Source: Moesziomyces globuligerus (Eukaryota > Basidiomycota > Ustilaginomycetes > Ustilaginales > Ustilaginaceae). From it: a stretch of 64,000 nucleotides of DNA. The DNA is taken from positions 434,001-498,000 of the forward strand of contig JARVLF010000014.1 of the NCBI GenBank assembly GCA_030849465.1, read 5' to 3'. How positions within the stretch are numbered: the stretch's first letter is position 1; each line of letters starts with the position of its first letter. The notes beneath the pieces were generated by a model. The model did not search any database, was not told where the DNA came from, and saw only the letters and a program-made list of their open reading frames with translations. Of this stretch, positions 40,689-51,800 are shown one piece after another. Position numbers and translations under genes: made by a program.

Positions 40689-43154
40689 CTAGTGGGTGGC
40701 GGAGCCTTTGAAGTGCTGGTCTTGGCTGGCCTGGGTGAGCTGGCGGTGTTTGAAGCTGGCCGTGTCGTGTTTGAGGGCTTCGCGCATGAGCATGGTGGCG
40801 TACGACGAGGTGGGCAGCTGGAACTTGAGCGTGAGAGCCAAGAACTTTTGAGCAGCTTGGTCGGTTTCTGGTTGGGTGAGGGCAAGGTTGAGGCAGCGTT
40901 CTTCGTCGGTGAGGGTGAGGGCGATATCGGGGTCGGTGTAGTGGGTCATGTTGAACTCGAACGAACGCGGACGCACCATGATGCGGCGGTAGGAGCCCTT
41001 GAGTTGATACTCGGGGATCTTGGATGCGCTCAACTGCGCATGCGTCAAACCATCCGCGGCGAGAATCGTGTGGTAGAGCTCCGACATCCATCCCACTGGT
41101 AAATCGATCGATGCTCCAGCAAGTGGCAGCACAACATCGTAGATGCTCGACGATCCAACGTCGGTGGATGAGAGTTGCTTGGTCGGACGTTGCCACGTAG
41201 CCACCTCGGACCTGGCATTGCGCAGATCATCGTCATCCTCCTCCCCATCATCGTCACCCACAGTCGTTTCCCAATCATCGATCTTGTCGGTAAAGACAAG
41301 ATCGCCTTCGACGGCATTGGTGCTACCGAAGCGAGCGATGCGTTCCGAAACCAGTCGGTTCCACACATACGACTGGTACGCATGCACGTACATCAACCGC
41401 AGCGTCCTCGGCACATTGCCAAACGCACCCGTCCAGTCACCCTGGCTCCAGCGCGCGCTGCGCATCTTGTCGAGGATGTGCTTCTCGGCAACGCAGTTCT
41501 TGGGCACCGCCTGATACGCCTGCTCCCACTCCCCCTTCTGGTAGCACTCCTTGGCTCGAAGCAAGTCGGCGCCATCACCATCGTCGGCCTCTGGTCCCGA
41601 CGCACCCCGCGGCATCATGAGCAGTTCGATCGCCTGCTTAAAGTCGTTCTTGAGGATCAGAATGCCGATATGGTGCGTGGGGATCGCACCCGTGCCGAAA
41701 CGCTGCAGACCAAAGTAGTTGATGAATCCGCGATCGCGAAGCGCGTCCATCGACCTGCGCACCGTCGAGGCAAACGCCTCGTCAGCCTCGCCGCCCGTGC
41801 TCGGACAGACGTTGCGCAGCGTGATGGTGAACTCGTTGCCCTTGAGCATGCCGAGCTTGAGCGGATGCGTGGCGTATTCGAGGTGTCCGATGCGCAGGCC
41901 GCGGTCGGCTCGCTTGCTGACCACGTCGGCCACCGTCCTGCCGCGTCCTTTTCCCTTACCCTCGGCGCCGGCAGCGGCAAGGTCGGCGTTGATCCCGTTG
42001 ACCAGCCGATATACGTCGTCGAGCGTCTTGCGGTTGCGTTTGAGCGATACCCTCTGCACCGTCACCGCGCGCTTATCCTTGGTTCCCGCCACGTCCAGAT
42101 CCTTGGTCGGAGGTCTGCCTCCGCCGCGTCCGAATCCACCCCTACCCCGACCCCTCCCGCGACCACCACCTCCGCCGCCGAGCCGCAGACTCTCGGCGAG
42201 CATACCCATGGCTTCCTGGTGATCGCGGTTCGTCTTGTGCAGCAGAAAGTGGATGTAAGGTGGCGAGTTGGTGGCTTCCTCGGACAGATCGTCGCCCGCC
42301 CTTCGATCCGAACGATTCGCCCAGCGCACCGCGATCCTCGTCGCTGCCGCACCGCCTCCGTTGGCCAGCGCGTCCTCTTCGTCGTCGCCCGCACGCGCGC
42401 CGCGCGGTCGCACCATGCACGAGTCCGTAGCGAGCTTGCCGGCAAAGAGCTCGCGCACCAGCTTGTGCACCTGCGTGCGCTGCTCCTTGTCCTCGAGCGG
42501 CCTCGTCGTGATGCTTGCGGCGGACACCAGCGTTGCATTGGCACCCGTGCCCATGTTCTCGCTCTGCCGCCCCTGCGCCCACATCTCCCGAAGCCCCGCG
42601 ATCGACTCGCTGGTGAAGAACGTCGCTAGCTTCGCATCTGCCTCCTCCGGCCACATGCCACCCTGCACCGCTGCTTTCGCCTGATCTTTGGCCGCCTTCT
42701 CGGCGTCCGCGGCCTGCTCCTCGGCGGAACGGACAGGGGCGTCCTGAGGGCGAAGTTGTTGCAGGTACTTGCCCGCGGGAGGATCGAGCGAAGTGAGCCG
42801 GCACACCTTGCCCTGAAGATCGATCTCGTTCACCATGAAGTCGGTGAAGCGCTGCTTGATGATGCCTTGGAAGCCAGGGATGGTCGGGTCGACGTAAGAG
42901 GTGATGCCCGCCCGAGACTCGGTCATCCTCGTCTCGACGCCGGCTTCGCTGCTAGCCAAGGGAGCGGCATCGTCCAGTCTCTGCCGCTTTGCGACCGGGC
43001 TCGATTCGACGTCGCCCGAAGATTGCATGTCTGTCATGGCGAGTGGTGGTGACGCTGCCGATGATCGTAGCGGAGCTCGAGAGACAGATTGGGCAGGCAA
43101 GGCAGGAATGGGCGCTGCAAGCGTCGAGGCAGAAGAAGTGCAAAAAGAGGCCAT
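40689..43154 (-). CDS. PUS7: tRNA/mRNA pseudouridine synthase Pus7 (TruD family)
   Basis: An 821-residue single-exon protein. TruD-family motifs are IKQRFTDFMVNEID near residue 100, the catalytic block AGTKDKRAVTVQRVSL with the catalytic aspartate D360, HLEYATHPLKLGMLKGNEFTITL, and NYFGLQRFGTGAIPTHHIG. An insert between the first domain and the catalytic motif contains a Gly/Arg-rich stretch (RGRGRGRGGFGRGGG, around residues 325-350) that is likely an RNA-binding RGG box. The N-terminal about 45 residues are Ser/Ala-rich without acids and could be a mitochondrial leader; M43 (MQSSG) and M40 (MTDM) are alternative starts. Pus7 modifies U13/U35 of tRNAs and sites in mRNA. Confidence 0.9.
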   Translation of the reverse strand: MASFCTSSASTLAAPIPALPAQSVSRAPLRSSAASPPLAMTDMQSSGDVESSPVAKRQRLDDAAPLASSEAGVETRMTESRAGITSYVDPTIPGFQGIIKQRFTDFMVNEIDLQGKVCRLTSLDPPAGKYLQQLRPQDAPVRSAEEQAADAEKAAKDQAKAAVQGGMWPEEADAKLATFFTSESIAGLREMWAQGRQSENMGTGANATLVSAASITTRPLEDKEQRTQVHKLVRELFAGKLATDSCMVRPRGARAGDDEEDALANGGGAAATRIAVRWANRSDRRAGDDLSEEATNSPPYIHFLLHKTNRDHQEAMGMLAESLRLGGGGGGRGRGRGRGGFGRGGGRPPTKDLDVAGTKDKRAVTVQRVSLKRNRKTLDDVYRLVNGINADLAAAGAEGKGKGRGRTVADVVSKRADRGLRIGHLEYATHPLKLGMLKGNEFTITLRNVCPSTGGEADEAFASTVRRSMDALRDRGFINYFGLQRFGTGAIPTHHIGILILKNDFKQAIELLMMPRGASGPEADDGDGADLLRAKECYQKGEWEQAYQAVPKNCVAEKHILDKMRSARWSQGDWTGAFGNVPRTLRLMYVHAYQSYVWNRLVSERIARFGSTNAVEGDLVFTDKIDDWETTVGDDDGEEDDDDLRNARSEVATWQRPTKQLSSTDVGSSSIYDVVLPLAGASIDLPVGWMSELYHTILAADGLTHAQLSASKIPEYQLKGSYRRIMVRPRSFEFNMTHYTDPDIALTLTDEERCLNLALTQPETDQAAQKFLALTLKFQLPTSSYATMLMREALKHDTASFKHRQLTQASQDQHFKGSATH

Positions 43155-44422
43155 GGATGAGAACCCGAATTCCGAGCTTCACTTTTTGTTGTGGCGCCGG
43201 TGTTGCTAACACCACATCCTTGTCAATTGTCCTAAATTTCATTGATGCCCGGCAGAGCCATTGAATTGCCCGATGATCAGTATTAGCAGATTATCTATCG
43301 GGCCATATCGCAGGGGCAATTTTCACGCGCATGTGGACAGTTGCGTGCCGCTGCCAGTGGGCTGCAGTCGTTCCCAAATCAGCAACCGCTTCCAGCCCTG
43401 TGCCCCGCGTGACTGAGTGACCTGGAGGTTGCATCATGCTGGGGCTCGGTCAAGGGCTCTAGACTCCCTCTGCCCCGCGACTTTCACGCCGCTCAACAGC
43501 GACTCACTGCGTCGCAGCCGCCCATCAACGTATCTCCTGCGTGGCTGGCCGCAGCACCATCCCAGGCTGCGCCCTGTCGTAACTAACTTATGGGCATGAC
43601 AGGGATTCCGGTTGACAGAGTTGGTGCCTGCCCCACAGAAGCATGTCTGCCGCTCTGCCCCCCGCATCTTTGGTGCGTTGCCGCAACAAATCTCCGAAAG
43701 GCGGGGCCCAATGTTGACCAAGCGACCGAGCTACATGTGGTCTATCCCGCTCGCTTGGTCCTCGTTAGGCGCGGTGCAGTATCATGCACGCTCCCGCGAC
43801 ATCCGTCCGCACCTTCAGCCGCACAGTGGATACGGCTTGGAGCTAGCAAACGTCTCGCTGGGATCGCGAAAGTCTGACTCGGCATCTGCAGCGAGAAGTG
43901 GGCGAGAGCGAGAGAGTGCAACGGTGGGCTGGGTACGTGGGGTGACACGCTTGGAACGTTGTGGTAGCAGCGGGGCTGAAGCCGACTGACCACGGTACGT
44001 CCTGGGCGGTCACAGTATTGGCTGCGCAAAGAGCGATTTAGGCCCATGCAGAAACAGTAGCAATTACTTATCGCCGAATTTGAAAAGATATCTTTCACAG
44101 CATGGTGCTGGGCGGCAGGTGTTTCACACGATGTGCCCAACGTCGAAACCGCAGAGCAGAGGTGCATGCGTGGAAGGCTCAGTCAGTTGCGGCGGCGGCA
44201 GCGACCCAAAGGGGAAAAAAAAAAAGAAAAGAGACAACGCTCCACTTCGCGTGATTTCACGCTACTTCCTCTGTTTGACAGCGACGGCAACCGCAGGGCG
44301 CAGCAAGCCCACCTGTCAAGCCCCGCACGCGGATCATCCCCAGCTCATCAGGGTATAAAGACTCGACCGCACCTCGATTCGATCATTCGCTCTCTCCGCC
44401 CATCCCCCTTCGTACAAGAACG
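43155..44422. other. divergent intergenic region
   Basis: About 1.27 kb between PUS7 and the rightward fatty-acid-hydroxylase-like gene. It has an A-rich run at 44214-44227 and no supported gene. A TATA-like GTATAAAG lies at 44352-44359, about 65 bp before the next start codon. Confidence 0.5.
44352..44359 (+). promoter_or_regulatory. TATA-like box before the fatty-acid-hydroxylase-like gene
   Basis: GTATAAAG lies about 65 bp before the start codon at 44423. The position fits a fungal core promoter. Confidence 0.45.
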
Positions 44423-45544
44423 ATGACAGCCGCGACTACCACAACAACGACTACGATCAGCCCGACCGCCGCGGCCAAGAAGAAGGCCGCAGCCGCCGCG
44501 GCGGGTCCTCAGCCCATCCGCCCATCGCAGGGCCCGCTCAAGTCGAGCTGGCACACGCCCGATCAGAAGCACACCTGGGGCCTCCACCACTGGCTCATCC
44601 ATCTCTTCAACATCGATCCCCTCCCCACCGATGCCACCGCCGTCGTCCACGACAAGGACGACCCCATGCCAGTGTGGAGCAACCTGTCGATCCACCTCTG
44701 GATCGCCATGCGTGTGCTGCCCGCCATCGGCCTGCAGTACGCCTACACGCAGTGGGCCGGACGCTCGTTCCACCCCATCGCCAACATCTTCTACTGGGGC
44801 ACCTTCGTCTCGCTCTTTGGCAGCAACGTGCTCAACGTCCTCCGCCGCGTCGTCACCAAGGTCGGCTACCTCTCACCCGAAGCCTCGCGCGACGGTGTCC
44901 CCGACGTGCGCGTCACCCAGGTGCTCAACTCGCTGCTCATGACCGCCTTCTTCCGCCCTGCCGCCGCAACGCTGGTCATCTACAACAGCAACGCGCCCGT
45001 CACCATCTCGCCCTGGCTGCCGCTCATGCTGCCGCTCTACACGCTCGCCGTCGACTTCTGGTTCTACTGGTACCACCGCATCATGCACGAGAGCGATACG
45101 CTCTGGAAGTTCCACCGAACTCACCACACTGCCAAGCACCCCACGCCCATCCTCTCGCTCTACGCCGACATGGAGCAGGAGTGGTTCGACGTCGTCTTTG
45201 TCCCGCTCCTCGCCTACTTCACCGTCAGGCCCATCGTCGAGCTCAGCTTCTACGACTGGATGATCTGCTGGACGCACGTCATGTTCGTCGAGCTCATCGG
45301 CCACTCGGGCATCCGCGCCTACGGCGGCCCTCCCGCCCTCGACCTCCTCCCCCTCCAGCGCCTCGGCATGGACCTCACCATCGAGGACCACGACCTGCAC
45401 CACTCGAGGGGCTGGAAGTCCTCGGGCAACTACGGAAAGCAGTCGCGCGTCTGGGACAAGCTCTTCGGCACCCTCCTCCCGCGCCACGAGTCGCTCGACC
45501 ACCTCATCGACTACAACACCAAGGTCTCCCTCTTTGACTACTGA
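44423..45544 (+). CDS. fatty acid hydroxylase/sterol desaturase superfamily enzyme
   Basis: A 373-residue membrane protein. The N-terminal tail is Thr- and Ala/Lys-rich. Hydrophobic segments around residues 90-135 and 185-215 precede the di-iron His boxes HRIMH (218-222), HRTHH (231-235) and HDLHH (323-327). The intervening histidine-containing segment HVMFVELIGHSGIRAYGG also belongs to the superfamily pattern. The protein is probably an ER di-iron oxygenase acting on a sterol or fatty/sphingolipid chain; the exact substrate cannot be read from sequence. Smuts carry several such enzymes, including one in the glycolipid (ustilagic acid) clusters, but no other glycolipid gene lies nearby, so a housekeeping lipid role is more likely. 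Confidence 0.8.
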   Translation: MTAATTTTTTTISPTAAAKKKAAAAAAGPQPIRPSQGPLKSSWHTPDQKHTWGLHHWLIHLFNIDPLPTDATAVVHDKDDPMPVWSNLSIHLWIAMRVLPAIGLQYAYTQWAGRSFHPIANIFYWGTFVSLFGSNVLNVLRRVVTKVGYLSPEASRDGVPDVRVTQVLNSLLMTAFFRPAAATLVIYNSNAPVTISPWLPLMLPLYTLAVDFWFYWYHRIMHESDTLWKFHRTHHTAKHPTPILSLYADMEQEWFDVVFVPLLAYFTVRPIVELSFYDWMICWTHVMFVELIGHSGIRAYGGPPALDLLPLQRLGMDLTIEDHDLHHSRGWKSSGNYGKQSRVWDKLFGTLLPRHESLDHLIDYNTKVSLFDY

Positions 45545-45681
45545 TGCAGTCCCTCTCGTCTACCCCCAAAGCATTCGGTCCCAGAATTGATCACTGTAAT
45601 TATACCACCTGCAATCCCTTTCACTTGCTAATATCATATACACACACCCAATCACATCGCTGCTGTCTGCTTGCGCGAAGG

Positions 45682-45729
45682 CTTTTCTCGGTGTGATTGC
45701 CATTGCTTTTCTAGGTGTGATTGCCGCTG
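45682..45729. repeat. 24-bp direct repeat, two copies
   Basis: Two adjacent copies of a 24-bp unit starting CTTTTCT[CA]GGTGTGATTGCC differ at a few positions. They lie about 30-75 bp past the stop codon of the leftward GH3 gene, so probably in its 3' UTR. Confidence 0.85.
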
Positions 45730-45756
45730 TTTTGGCGTGACAGCGTGCGTGCAGCT

Positions 45757-48189
45757 CTAGGGGTTGTAGGTCCACTGTGCGGTGGAGTGGATCTTGCGGC
45801 TGCTGGATCCGATGCTGAAAGTGAGCGGGTTGGCTTCTGGGATCTTCCAGCCCTGGTGGAGGGTGGACCAGACGGCGATGTCCTTGTTCCTGAGCTCCAA
45901 CGAGACCTTGCGCGTCTCTCCGGGCTGGATGTCCTTGACCTTTTCGAAGCCGCGCAGCGTCCTGAGTGGCTGCGGGTTGTCGTGCGCATCTGCCGAGGTG
46001 GGGAACGAGACGTAGAGCTGGACGACCTCGCTGGCGGGAACGCTGCCCGAGTTGGTCACCTCGGTCTCGATGGTGAGCGCGACGTCGTACAAGCCCGCGC
46101 TGCTGTTGACGAGCTTCTCCTTGGTCTTCTGCACCGACGTCGAGTCCTCCTTGGCGGTGGATGTGATGGTGAGCGTCTCGGCGTAGTCGAAGCTGGCGTA
46201 CGAAAGGCCGTGACCGAAGGCGAAGCGCGGAGTGATGTTGTGGTAGTCGAACCACTTGTAGTCGACGAGCAGCTTCTCGTCAAACGACGCCTTGGGATCC
46301 AGAACGCGATCCGTGACGATCGTGTTGGGCGGATAATCCTCTTCCTTCTTGGCGACGGTGAAGGGGAGCTTGCCACTCGGACTCGTCTCGCCCCAGAGCA
46401 CCTTGGGCAGAGACGCTCCGCCTTCCTGACCGGGAAGGTAGGCGAACAGCACAGCGGTGACGTTGGGATGGTCGATCCATGCCTCGACGTCCACCTGTCC
46501 GGGTGTGTGGAGGACGACGATCGTGTTGTTGTTGTGGTTGGCGACGGTGCGGATGAGGTTGTCGGCGTTGGCCCAGAGCGTGAGGTTCTGGCGATCCTGG
46601 TTCTCGGTGGCAAAGGCGTTGGCAAACACGAGCGCAACGTCGCTCGAGTTGGCACGCGCCGTAGCGCCCTGCAGATCCCAGTTGTCCAGGTGCATGTTGA
46701 CATCCGGTCCCACGGCACGCGTGTACTCCTGGATCGCTGCCGCGGGCGTGATGACGTACGGCGGGAAAGCCCAGCCTGATCCACCGCCCATGGTGAGCGT
46801 TCCGTTGAACGCATCGATGTTGCAGCCGCCGTTCTCCGCGCAGCTCGTTGCTCCGTACAGATTCGGCCCTGCATCCTGTCCGATCACCGCGACCGTCTGC
46901 AGCTCCTCGAGGCGCTTGAGCGGCAGACCGCGACCGGCCGAGTTGCTGTTCTTGACGAGCGTCACCGAGTCGACGCCGATCTGGTGAATGATCTCGTGGT
47001 GGTTCCGACGCACGTTGTTCGTCGGACGCGTGAGGTCGCGCACGTCGAACGAAGGCTGCGGGTACGACTCATCCTGCAACTCCATAGCGGGCGCCAGGAT
47101 ACGGAGCACCATGTCGTCCAGACGTGCCTCCGGCACCGATCCGTTCTGAACCAGCGCGAGGAGAGATTCGCCGTAGAAGTCTCCGAACTTGCCGTTGTAC
47201 GCCGTGCCTGGCATCGAGACGTCCAGACCGCCGAGCGCCGAATCCTGGTTGGTCCACGTTCCTCCCCAGTCGCTGATCACGGAGCCCTGGAAGTTGAGCT
47301 CCTCCTTGAGCAGGTAGTTGAGGCTGTATTCGTCCTGGCAGGCGTGGGTGCCGTTGACCTCGTTGTAGCTGCACATGATGGCGCCCGTGCCGGCACGTAC
47401 GGCCTCGGCGAAGGACCAGAGGTAGAGCTGGTGCGTGGTGCGGTCGTCGACGATGCTGTCGATGGGCGACTGCTCGAGCACGGGGAACACCTCGTACGGC
47501 TCGCTGAGATTATACGGGTTGCGGTAGGTCTCCTGCTCGTAGGCGATGTAGTGCTTGGCGCAAGTGACGACGCCCTTGGACTGGGCGTGCTTGACGGTGA
47601 GGTACGACGCGACGCCCGAGAGGTACTCGTCGGGACTCCAGCCCTCCCAGTTCCTGCCTCCGCGCGGAGCGCGTCCGAGAGGACCACCCGTGACGGGGCC
47701 GAGCCAGATGTTGACGCCCTTGTCGCGGAACTCCTCTGCGAGCGCCTCGGCACGCGTGGCGATCAGGTCGCGGTCCCAGGTCGCAGCGGTAGTGACGCCA
47801 GCAGGGAACTGCGAGACGCGACGCGCGGGTCTCACACCGGCAGGGCCGTCCTGAAGGCAGAGTGCGTTGAGTCCAACACGCGGAGCTGTGCCCGTGAAGC
47901 CGACGCACTCGCCCGTGTAGCCGGTGGTGATGTTGACCTTCTCCTCGATGGTCATCTGGTCGAGGAGCGACTTGGCCTTGGCGAAGCCGTTGGCCCAAGC
48001 ACCACCCGTGGCGTACGGGCCCGTGTACGAGTGCGCGCCGTTGTCGCGTGCAAACACATCGCCCGTGTAGTCCATGTGCGTCGGCGCAGCACTGGCGCCG
48101 AGCGCACCCAGGGTGAGCGCGGCAGCCACAAGGGCAGGCTTGTATCCCATCATTTCTGCGATTCGTTTCTTGAAGGTTTGCGGAAACAT
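45757..48189 (-). CDS. secreted glycoside hydrolase family 3 beta-glucosidase
   Basis: An 810-residue protein. The N terminus has basic residues, then a hydrophobic core (ALVAAALTLGALGASA) and a likely signal cleavage after ASA; the ATGs at 48153/48150 are alternative starts that also leave a signal peptide. The GH3 N-terminal domain has SLLDQMTIEEKVNITTGY, NALCLQDGPAGVR, and the nucleophile motif VISDWGGTWTNQDS with D307. The C-terminal GH3 domain (LVKNSNSAGRGLPLK and later) and a fibronectin type III-like end (LRTLRGFEKVKDIQPGETRKV) complete the usual architecture. The enzyme would hydrolyse beta-glucosides at the cell surface or outside. Many NxS/T sequons fit secretion. It is single-exon, convergent with the hydroxylase-like gene. 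Confidence 0.92.
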   Translation of the reverse strand: MFPQTFKKRIAEMMGYKPALVAAALTLGALGASAAPTHMDYTGDVFARDNGAHSYTGPYATGGAWANGFAKAKSLLDQMTIEEKVNITTGYTGECVGFTGTAPRVGLNALCLQDGPAGVRPARRVSQFPAGVTTAATWDRDLIATRAEALAEEFRDKGVNIWLGPVTGGPLGRAPRGGRNWEGWSPDEYLSGVASYLTVKHAQSKGVVTCAKHYIAYEQETYRNPYNLSEPYEVFPVLEQSPIDSIVDDRTTHQLYLWSFAEAVRAGTGAIMCSYNEVNGTHACQDEYSLNYLLKEELNFQGSVISDWGGTWTNQDSALGGLDVSMPGTAYNGKFGDFYGESLLALVQNGSVPEARLDDMVLRILAPAMELQDESYPQPSFDVRDLTRPTNNVRRNHHEIIHQIGVDSVTLVKNSNSAGRGLPLKRLEELQTVAVIGQDAGPNLYGATSCAENGGCNIDAFNGTLTMGGGSGWAFPPYVITPAAAIQEYTRAVGPDVNMHLDNWDLQGATARANSSDVALVFANAFATENQDRQNLTLWANADNLIRTVANHNNNTIVVLHTPGQVDVEAWIDHPNVTAVLFAYLPGQEGGASLPKVLWGETSPSGKLPFTVAKKEEDYPPNTIVTDRVLDPKASFDEKLLVDYKWFDYHNITPRFAFGHGLSYASFDYAETLTITSTAKEDSTSVQKTKEKLVNSSAGLYDVALTIETEVTNSGSVPASEVVQLYVSFPTSADAHDNPQPLRTLRGFEKVKDIQPGETRKVSLELRNKDIAVWSTLHQGWKIPEANPLTFSIGSSSRKIHSTAQWTYNP

Positions 48190-48865
48190 CGAAACCAAGC
48201 CACGACGGCGGCTACCTTTATAGGCCTCTCCGAAGTGCCCGGCTCTGCATGCTTATGAGCACGCGGAGAGGCGAGGTGAAGCGAGACGAGGACGACATGG
48301 CACAAATGGAAGCGAGGCGGGCCAGAGAGCATGGGGGCCCCACCAGCGGGCCGCGTTGCCGGACCGTCGGCCAATTTCCCCGACATCTGATTCGGCGGCC
48401 GGTCAATTATCCGTCCTCTCCTAGTCCGGGATTTCCCCCAACCTCGCTTAGCCGGGGATCAAAGCGGCGGAACCCGTTCCATTGTCCCATGAGGTGGTGC
48501 AGCTTCGATCCTCGACCTCACCCACGCACATCCTAGCTTGCCGACCCAACCTGCGATTCGTTCTGAGCCAAAAACTCCGCCAGACTATTCTCCTACGCGC
48601 CGACCGAAATCCCATCTGTTCTCATCGGCCAATTTATTCTACCAGTAACCATGCGGTCAAACCACTCCTGCAGCTAAGCGAGCTGCAAGCGACAAACCCT
48701 CTCGATCCGGCACACACGGGAGAACCCCGCACAATCCTTCTGCACCCCAGACAATAGATTCTTCAAGCCACAACACAAACACTCCACTCCCCGGTCTGCC
48801 ACACGGCGCCCACGTCGATCGTGCGGGAGAGACTTGTAAGACACGATCGTCGTCGCGCGTAACTT
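48190..48865. other. intergenic region upstream of the GH3 gene
   Basis: About 680 bp between two leftward genes. An open frame of about 62-95 codons on each strand has no features. Nothing else is seen. Confidence 0.45.
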
Positions 48866-51800
48866 CTATTCGATGTTGCTGCCGCGTCGCAGCTCCGCGA
48901 TCTCCTCGGAGAGACTGTCCAGCTTGCACACGAGCTGCACCAGACCGTCCGCTCCGACGCCCACTCCGAGCACTTGGTCCAGCGCGCGCTTCAGGTCGGC
49001 CTGAGCGCCACGAAGGGCCGGAGTGGGCAGGCCGCCGAACTGGAGCAGCGCATCTGGCATGCTTTTCTTGCGTTCCTTGCTCGCCGCGCCTTTGTCATCT
49101 TTCTCTTTTTCGGGGGCGCTAGAATTCGCCGACGGCACGCTGTCCGTCCGACCCACATCCGCTTCCGGTGTGGTTGACGTTCGCCGATGTTGGTTCGCTT
49201 CGGGAAGCGAGGTGCTCGGCAAGTCCGCGTGAGATTCGTTGCGATTCGTTGCATCTCGCTCTACCGGTGCCATCGGTCCGGTCCTCCTCCGCAAACCGCC
49301 TGCCGTGTTATCCTGACCCCCTCCCGCCGTTCTGCCATTCTTCTCGTCCGTAAGCCCGACAAGTACGCCTTCCGCCTCGACGAGGTGCGAATAGTCCGGC
49401 ACAATACGTTCTGCCAAGACCCGCACTGTCCCCCGCGTCTCGATTGCCGAAGTGCTACCGGCCAATTCAGACGTGCTTGGGACGATCTGACCGCGCACCT
49501 CGCCGAGCAGACGTGAGTCATAGGAATTGCTGCCCAGCCGAGACGGCCCGTACTCCATCTTGGCGCGGCTCAACTTGAGAAAGCCGCGGCCGAAGGCGTC
49601 GCAGCTGGCGCTGCGCACTTGCTGATAGCGGTCCAGCACGTCGAGGTATTCGCCGATGAGCGTGTCCAGCCGATCCGCTGGCTCGCTCATACTCGCCTCG
49701 GCCGCGTTGGAATGTTCATCCGGCTTTTCGGCCGCTTCGCCCCGGTCGCTAGCTACGGAGGCTGGTAGAGCAAGGTGATGGATGGGCAGGCGATCCGAGT
49801 CTGAGCGCGTCGCAGCTAGTTCGTACACCTCTGCTGGCCGACCGTTACCGAGCTTGGGACTTGTGCTGCCCTGAGCCGCATCAGGATGGTCGAGCATGCC
49901 GAGCGTCTCATCCGAATCCTTGCTCCTCGGACGAGACGTGTGGCTGCGAGTGTAGAGACCTCCGCGCCTCGACCTCCATTGGCATATTGCGAGCAGGGCA
50001 CATAGCACGTTGAACGCATCGTAGCTCCGGTAGGTGTATCGAATACCCCACACGAACGCGTACCACGCGACTGCGCCAAAGCCCAGTGCGATAAGTTTGG
50101 CCTCGAGCCCGCTTCGTGGTGGTCCCAGCCTGCGCCCGCCCGCCAAGATCCAGACCAGGATCACTACGGGCGCGACATCGAGCACGTTGTGGTCCATCCA
50201 TGCTGCGATGGTCTTGGGTGTCGTCAGTCCGACCGACGTGAGGTTCCGAACCCACGTCACCAGGAAGCTCGCCTTCTGAGGGAGCAGCAGAAGTAGAACG
50301 ACGAAGATGGACAGGTGCTGGTGTAGGCGTGTCTCTTGAGCCCGCACGCCCGCTGTGCCGTCCGAAGTGGGCCCCGACGCGCTACGCTGCTCGAGCTGAG
50401 CGCGGAGCGTGTTGAGCATCTGCAAGAGGAACATGCACAGGAAGACGAATTGGCGAGGCACGAAGAGGACGACCGACAGCAACAGCAGTGCGAGCCCCGC
50501 CATCGACCGAGGGTTCCACCGCAGCGGGTCTTTCCCCGAAGCAGTTGCGCCAACCCAGTCGAGTCTGCGCCCAAAACCACACTTGGTCACGAGGGCAGCC
50601 GCGATCCGAAAGCTCGCCTGCACGGCAGCAACGGTGACGAGCAGCGCGGCGTAAGAGACCGCGAGGAAGCAGGGCACCAGACTTGCCGAAGAGGAATGAT
50701 CGCTGAGACCCAGCACCATGCCCAGGAGCGACGACGACGGTCCGTGCGATTGAGCATCTGGCAGCGATCTGTACAGCATGAGACGCACACTGTCGACCAG
50801 CAGGAGGCCTGCAGCAAGACAGCCCAACAGGCCGAGCAACGGATCGACCCTTTGCCCTAGGAAAGGAGTTCGAAATGCTGGTTGCATGATCGAATGCAGA
50901 GGACTCGGAAAGGCCTCAATGTCCGGATTCGAAGCCCATGTGAGCCACGAGAGACCCAAGCAGACGGCTAGAAGTCCGAGCGGCCACGCGGCGAGGAAGA
51001 AGCGATAGCGCAGGAGGACCAGCCCGGCTGAGGCCTTCCAATCGACCGAGATACGGATGGACTCGATGGACGATTGGCAGTCGAGTGTTTTGCCCGGGAT
51101 GGGCTGAAGCAAAGCTGTGTCTGACCACAGCTGAAGCCTCATCTCGTCGACGCTGTCTCTCGCAGGCGGCATGAAGGGTGCATTGCCGTGCAGCGACAGT
51201 GGCAATGTGATGGGCTCGCCTTTGTACGTCTTGCTGCGGATTGCGCCGACGAGGTGAGAAGTGACGAGCTGAGGGTACCAGCGGGAATCGCCGGTAGCAC
51301 GGTTGGATACGTGCAAGAAGGGCGAGAAGGAGGGGTCGGTTGAGTGCTGCGTCTCGTCGTTGGTATTGAGCGTGTACATGGCGAGGTTCTCGACGAGGCA
51401 CTGGCTGGGGACCACTTCGATGCGTCTGGCGAGCAGCGATGAACCAACGCCTCTCAGGCTCCACTCCGAAGCGATCGGGATGGCACCAGTGGTAGCCAAC
51501 CCGGCATCTTGATGGTGCTGCTGGACGTCGGAATTCTGACCAGCCGTGAGCACGAGGGAGGGCCCATGCTTCTCGATGCGTCCGTTGCCTTGACGCATCC
51601 AGCCAGCCCTGACGAAGCTCTTGAGACCGCGTGCGTGCACGAATGCGCCGGACGCGACCTTCTTCTCGACACGAATCCAGTCGACGCGGCGTCTTTTCAG
51701 GAGCAGAGCATCGAGACGCAGACGCTGGAAAGCCAAGCCTGGGACGTGGTAGGCCTCTTCGGCGTCTGGGAACGGCTTGTTCTCGGCCGGATTGGCGGCC

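Noticed and set aside
46984..48258. Antisense frame of 424 codons opposite the GH3 gene
   Set aside because: Shadow of a strongly supported enzyme gene.
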